A stretch of DNA of 64,000 nucleotides from contig CAVUUV010000003.1 of assembly GCA_963744905.1 (NCBI GenBank), positions 620,001-684,000 of the forward strand, given 5' to 3'. The notes under the pieces are model-generated. The model made no database searches. It saw nothing but the letters and a program-made list of their open reading frames with translations, and was not told where the DNA came from. Position 1 is the first letter of the stretch. Each line of letters opens with the position of its first letter. Position numbers and translations under genes: made by a program. This stretch comes from DATFFO01 sp963744905 (GTDB lineage Bacteria; Actinomycetota; Acidimicrobiia; Spongiisociales; ZC4RG35). Shown here piece by piece: positions 62,685 through 64,000 of this stretch.

Positions 62685-64000
62685 TCAGGGGCGGCGGATC
62701 ACGATCAGGGAAGCATCATCACGGACGACTCCGCCGGCCTTGCCCACGGCCTCGTCATAGCACCAGTCGGCCACACGCTCGACATCGGTGAAAGGGCATC
62801 TGATCAGGATCCTGGCCAGGTCTTCCCCCGAAGCCACCGGAGCCGACTCGGGATTGGAGGGATCGAACAGCCCGTCGGAATACATCAGCACCACGTCTCC
62901 ATGATCGATCTTGGCCTCCGACTCCTCCCACTCCCCATCATCGTCGGCCATGAGAACGGGGCCCGTGGGCCGGAAGCTGGTTATCTGACCGCTCCGCATG
63001 TGGATTATCGGAGGGCTGCCCGCCCCGGCGTGGCGGGCGATCCCGGTTCCGGCATCTATTTCCATGATGGCGATCGTGGCCATCGAGTGGGGCTCGTCGA
63101 GGACCCATTTTGCCCCGGAAACGGCACCCGCAGGACCCCAGCCCGACCGCAGCGAATGCTCGACTACATCACCCAACCGCACCGCGGTCAAGGCCGGGTG
63201 GGGACCGTGCCCGACCACATCTATCAATGCCACGGCCAGTCTGCCCTCACCCAGGCGTACGGTGAGCACCGAATCGCCCCCCAGCCAACCTTCGGCAGGC
63301 CGAAACCTGGTCGCTATCTCCAGACCTTCCACGGAGCTTCGATAGCGCGACAGGCGAGACAGGAGGAGATCAACGACTCCGGCGTCACGTTGCACGGCGG
63401 TGGTGGCGCGGTCGGTGAGATCTTCGGCCATCTCGAGGCTGTATTGACTGCGGGAGACGGCCGTGGCCGTAGCGAAGAGGGCCGCCATCAGCAGACCGCT
63501 CACTATCACTGCGGTGAGGGCGAGCCAACGAGGTTGGGTTGCGGGAGTGATGGCGGAGAGGAGAAAGGCGACGCCCGCCGGTGGTCCGGCCACGACCAGC
63601 GGCAGGAGTCTGCGCAACACGATTCCGCCCGGCCAGGGACTGATCACCGCCGCCATCAGGCCGAGACCGGGCTTGGCAGCGACGACCGCCAGGCAGAAGA
63701 CGATTACCAGGAGGGCGGCACTCACCGGCATCCTTCCCGAGCCGAAGGGGAAGCCACGCAGGGTCTCGTCTCCATAGGCGAAGGCCACCACCACCGTCGC
63801 CCCAATCATGGCCGTCACAGTGGCGGTCAACTGACCCACGTAATGTGCCAGGGAAGCGGCACTCGCCATGAGGATGACCGATGCCCCCATGGCCAGGGTC
63901 ACCACACCGACGTTGACCGCCGGGCGCCCGGCCAGCTCACCGCCGATGATGTCCTCGACCTCCAGGGAGGTCAGCAGCCAATGTGGAAACGGTATGTCGG
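62685..64000 (-). CDS. Membrane-anchored SpoIIE-type PP2C serine phosphatase, 5' partial
   Basis: The C-terminal half is a SpoIIE/RsbU-type phosphatase: LGGDSVLTVRLGEGRLAVALIDVVGHGPHPALTAVR with the metal-binding Asp, RHAGAGSPPIIH, VLMYSDGLFDPSN and RDDASLIVI. The N-terminal part has about six helices. The first start codon seen is at 63908 or 63905, but the frame is open to the window end with protein-like sequence (PHWLLTSLEVEDIIGG), so the true start is likely beyond 64000. Such phosphatases control anti-sigma-factor antagonists in partner-switching stress pathways. No anti-sigma kinase is visible here. Confidence 0.85.
   Translation of the reverse strand, partial: DIPFPHWLLTSLEVEDIIGGELAGRPAVNVGVVTLAMGASVILMASAASLAHYVGQLTATVTAMIGATVVVAFAYGDETLRGFPFGSGRMPVSAALLVIVFCLAVVAAKPGLGLMAAVISPWPGGIVLRRLLPLVVAGPPAGVAFLLSAITPATQPRWLALTAVIVSGLLMAALFATATAVSRSQYSLEMAEDLTDRATTAVQRDAGVVDLLLSRLSRYRSSVEGLEIATRFRPAEGWLGGDSVLTVRLGEGRLAVALIDVVGHGPHPALTAVRLGDVVEHSLRSGWGPAGAVSGAKWVLDEPHSMATIAIMEIDAGTGIARHAGAGSPPIIHMRSGQITSFRPTGPVLMADDDGEWEESEAKIDHGDVVLMYSDGLFDPSNPESAPVASGEDLARILIRCPFTDVERVADWCYDEAVGKAGGVVRDDASLIVIRRP

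Overview
The window looks like chromosomal DNA of a GC-rich actinobacterium. The evidence is the gene content and order: DisA next to RadA, CarD next to IspF, a SigR-type sigma factor with a zinc anti-sigma factor, DUF3263 and DUF2342 proteins, and a ftsH-folE-folP-folB-folK-panC-coaX-lysS-clpC block that follows the order known from Mycobacterium. Many exported proteins carry long Thr/Ser-rich linkers, which together with the gene order suggests Acidimicrobiia or a neighbouring class. This placement is inference. Most genes are packed into operons whose start and stop codons overlap as ATGA or GTGA. I see no rRNA, CRISPR array, prophage or transposase gene.

Layout. 1-0.9 kb: the end of a branched-chain amino-acid ABC ATPase gene and a 168-bp repeat element. 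0.9-6.6 kb (minus strand): TldE/TldD peptidase pair, AI-2E-type permease, a LiaF-like membrane protein, a LytR_C protein and DUF3263. 6.9-12.9 kb: tRNA-Thr(UGU), rlmB, cysS, ispF, carD, disA, radA. 13-19.3 kb: a zinc-ribbon membrane protein and a nucleoside-type (BMP family) ABC importer. 19.4-26 kb: a VUT/YhhQ transporter, an acyltransferase, a DD-carboxypeptidase, clpC and a polyprenyl diphosphate synthase. 26-34.7 kb: lysS, a DUF368 lipid transporter, coaX, panC, and the folate genes including a FolK-methyltransferase fusion. 34.7-41 kb is an accessory insert between folE and ftsH: a ribbon-helix-helix/DUF4097 operon behind a near-consensus promoter with an operator array, an SLH-domain lyase, a two-component system and repeat-rich secreted proteins. 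41-49 kb: ftsH, an orphan histidine kinase, hpt, tilS, a DUF2342 metalloprotease, SigR-like sigma with anti-sigma, tRNA-Thr(CGU), clpP. 49-58.5 kb: SRPBCC/ArsR pair, holB, tmk, an MFS transporter, topA, an AhpD-like protein, a FetAB-like exporter and a serine hydrolase. 58.6-64 kb: a frameshifted lipoprotein, glycerate kinase, a lipase-maturation-factor homologue, a Thr-rich lipoprotein, a second copy of the 168-bp element, a small membrane protein and a membrane SpoIIE-type phosphatase running off the window.

The most interesting items are: (1) two 168-bp elements, identical at 166 positions, in opposite orientation about 61 kb apart, each with its CTAG end forming the TAG stop codon of the adjacent gene; (2) the 34.7-36.2 kb operon, where 8-bp half-sites recur at 11-bp spacing across a TTGACA-17-TATGAT promoter ahead of a 37-codon ORF, a ribbon-helix-helix protein and a DUF4097 repeat protein; (3) folate-cluster oddities, namely a FolK/isoprenylcysteine-methyltransferase-like fusion, a phosphatase-like protein without its catalytic Cys, and a folB that seems to lack a normal start codon; (4) a sigma factor gene whose start codon lies two bases after a tRNA. 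ORF coordinates are reliable. Promoter and operator calls rest on reading alone.
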